Source of the DNA: Polyangium sp. y55x31
Lineage (GTDB): Bacteria > Myxococcota_A > Polyangia > Polyangiales > Polyangiaceae
DNA length: 64,000 bases
Assembly (NCBI RefSeq): GCF_029946505.1
Contig: NZ_JARZHG010000006.1
Location: forward strand, 62,001-126,000
Direction of reading: 5' to 3'
The notes below the pieces were generated by a model that did no database searches, was not told the origin of the DNA, and worked only from the letters and a program-made list of their open reading frames with translations. This document shows positions 63,573 through 64,000 of the stretch, piece by piece; position 1 is the stretch's first letter; every line of letters starts with the position of its first letter. The position numbers were made by a program, and so were the translations under genes.

Positions 63573-64000
63573 ATGACCCCGTCCCCCACGAAGAGTTGCC
63601 CGTCGTGCGGCGAGCGCTACGACGCGGATGTCCTCTTCTGCCCGCAGGACGGCACGCCCCTCGTGAACGTGAAGGGGCCCTCGCTCTCGAGCCCCGAGGT
63701 CGACCCGTACGCGGGCCTCGAGCTCAGCGGGCAAATCCGCATCAAGCACCTCATCGGCATCGGCTCGATGGGCCGCGTCTACCGCGCCTTCCAGGCCGGC
63801 ATCGATCGCGACGTCGCCGTGAAGATCCTCCACCGCGAGCTCAGCGGCAACGCCGAGCTCGTCGGACGCTTCCACCGGGAAGCCAAGATCGCGAGCCGGC
63901 TCGCGCACCCCGGCGTGGTCTCGGTCCTCATGACCGGCACGATCCCGCAACGCGGCGATCCCCGCACGGGCGGCGAGATGTACCTCGTGATGGAGTACCT
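63573..64000 (+). CDS. Zinc-ribbon Ser/Thr protein kinase (3' end outside window)
   Basis: The frame runs from ATG at 63573 off the window end, giving the first 142 residues. An N-terminal zinc ribbon (CPSCGERYDADVLFCPQDGT, two CxxC-type pairs) precedes a Hanks-type kinase domain. The glycine loop is IGIGSMGRVYRA, the ATP lysine lies in DVAVKILHRE, then comes the alpha-C Glu (FHREAKIASRLAH) and the hinge YLVMEYL. The catalytic loop and anything C-terminal (membrane segment, extracellular sensor) lie beyond. It is divergent from scpA, with 66 bases between. Hanks-type kinases with zinc ribbons are frequent in myxobacteria. Confidence 0.93.
   Translation, partial: MTPSPTKSCPSCGERYDADVLFCPQDGTPLVNVKGPSLSSPEVDPYAGLELSGQIRIKHLIGIGSMGRVYRAFQAGIDRDVAVKILHRELSGNAELVGRFHREAKIASRLAHPGVVSVLMTGTIPQRGDPRTGGEMYLVMEY

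Overview
The window is very GC-rich, densely packed DNA from a bacterial chromosome. It is most likely from a myxobacterium, and I would guess the Polyangium/Sorangium side. This rests on family content rather than any marker gene: an ADYC-domain lipoprotein, V4R and roadblock signalling proteins, many cysteine-rich or low-complexity lipoproteins, PAS and hybrid histidine kinases, a Hanks-type kinase, a DUF4388 response regulator and a giant TPR protein. I see no rRNA, tRNA, CRISPR array, insertion sequence or prophage.

Layout. 1-1699: the end of an HpnA-like epimerase and a convergent pair of unrecognised 202-residue genes. 1964-4201: groES-groEL behind a sigma-70 promoter that overlaps a perfect CIRCE element, closed by a terminator. 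4266-10723: a YihY/BrkB membrane protein, a von Willebrand-A lipoprotein, and two tandem GHKL (Hsp90/MutL-like) ATPases, the second with a C-terminal HEKTH motif. 11347-17257: a same-strand signalling cluster (V4R, roadblock, OmpA-like, membrane coiled coil with roadblock, PAS histidine kinase, receiver-DUF4388-TPR) that ends in a strong terminator. 17295-19557: a diiron-oxygenase/cupin fusion resembling SznF in layout, and an unrecognised gene. 19662-25155: ABC-F ATPase, glutaredoxin-like lipoprotein, 2-oxoacid dehydrogenase E2 and glyA, with 4-bp overlaps.

25252-27855: two paralogous lipoproteins with a CYxWPWP signature, a small TPR-like protein and an HU protein. 28179-39212: one gene of about 3,677 codons made of TPR-like repeats, with its own terminator. 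39375-44283: a Tat-exported hydrolase, an AlgH/YqgE protein, and a four-gene run (RibD reductase domain, BchC-like dehydrogenase without zinc ligands, degenerate PTPS/QueD homologue, GT4 glycosyltransferase) that looks like a pathway to a glycosylated pterin-like compound. 44374-48572: a hybrid histidine kinase, then XPB helicase and Bax1 nuclease overlapping by 14 bp. 48577-56661: ADYC lipoprotein, CorA, thioredoxin-rhodanese fusion, larB-larC with a polyhistidine leader on LarC, a DUF1579-like protein, a membrane protein and a PmbA/TldE protein. 56735-60473: two small cysteine-rich lipoproteins behind a hairpin that covers the ribosome-binding region, a MerR-type HTH protein with a receiver-like tail, an unusual patch less GC-rich than its surroundings, a lamin-tail lipoprotein and a small HTH protein. 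60491-64000: scpB and scpA (condensin kleisin partners) with long repetitive charged tails, divergent from the start of a zinc-ribbon Ser/Thr kinase cut by the window edge.

The most promising under-described units are the paired GHKL ATPases, the PTPS-like/GT4 cluster, the V4R-roadblock-kinase cluster and the SznF-like fusion. All functional statements come from reading motifs and family memory; no search was run.
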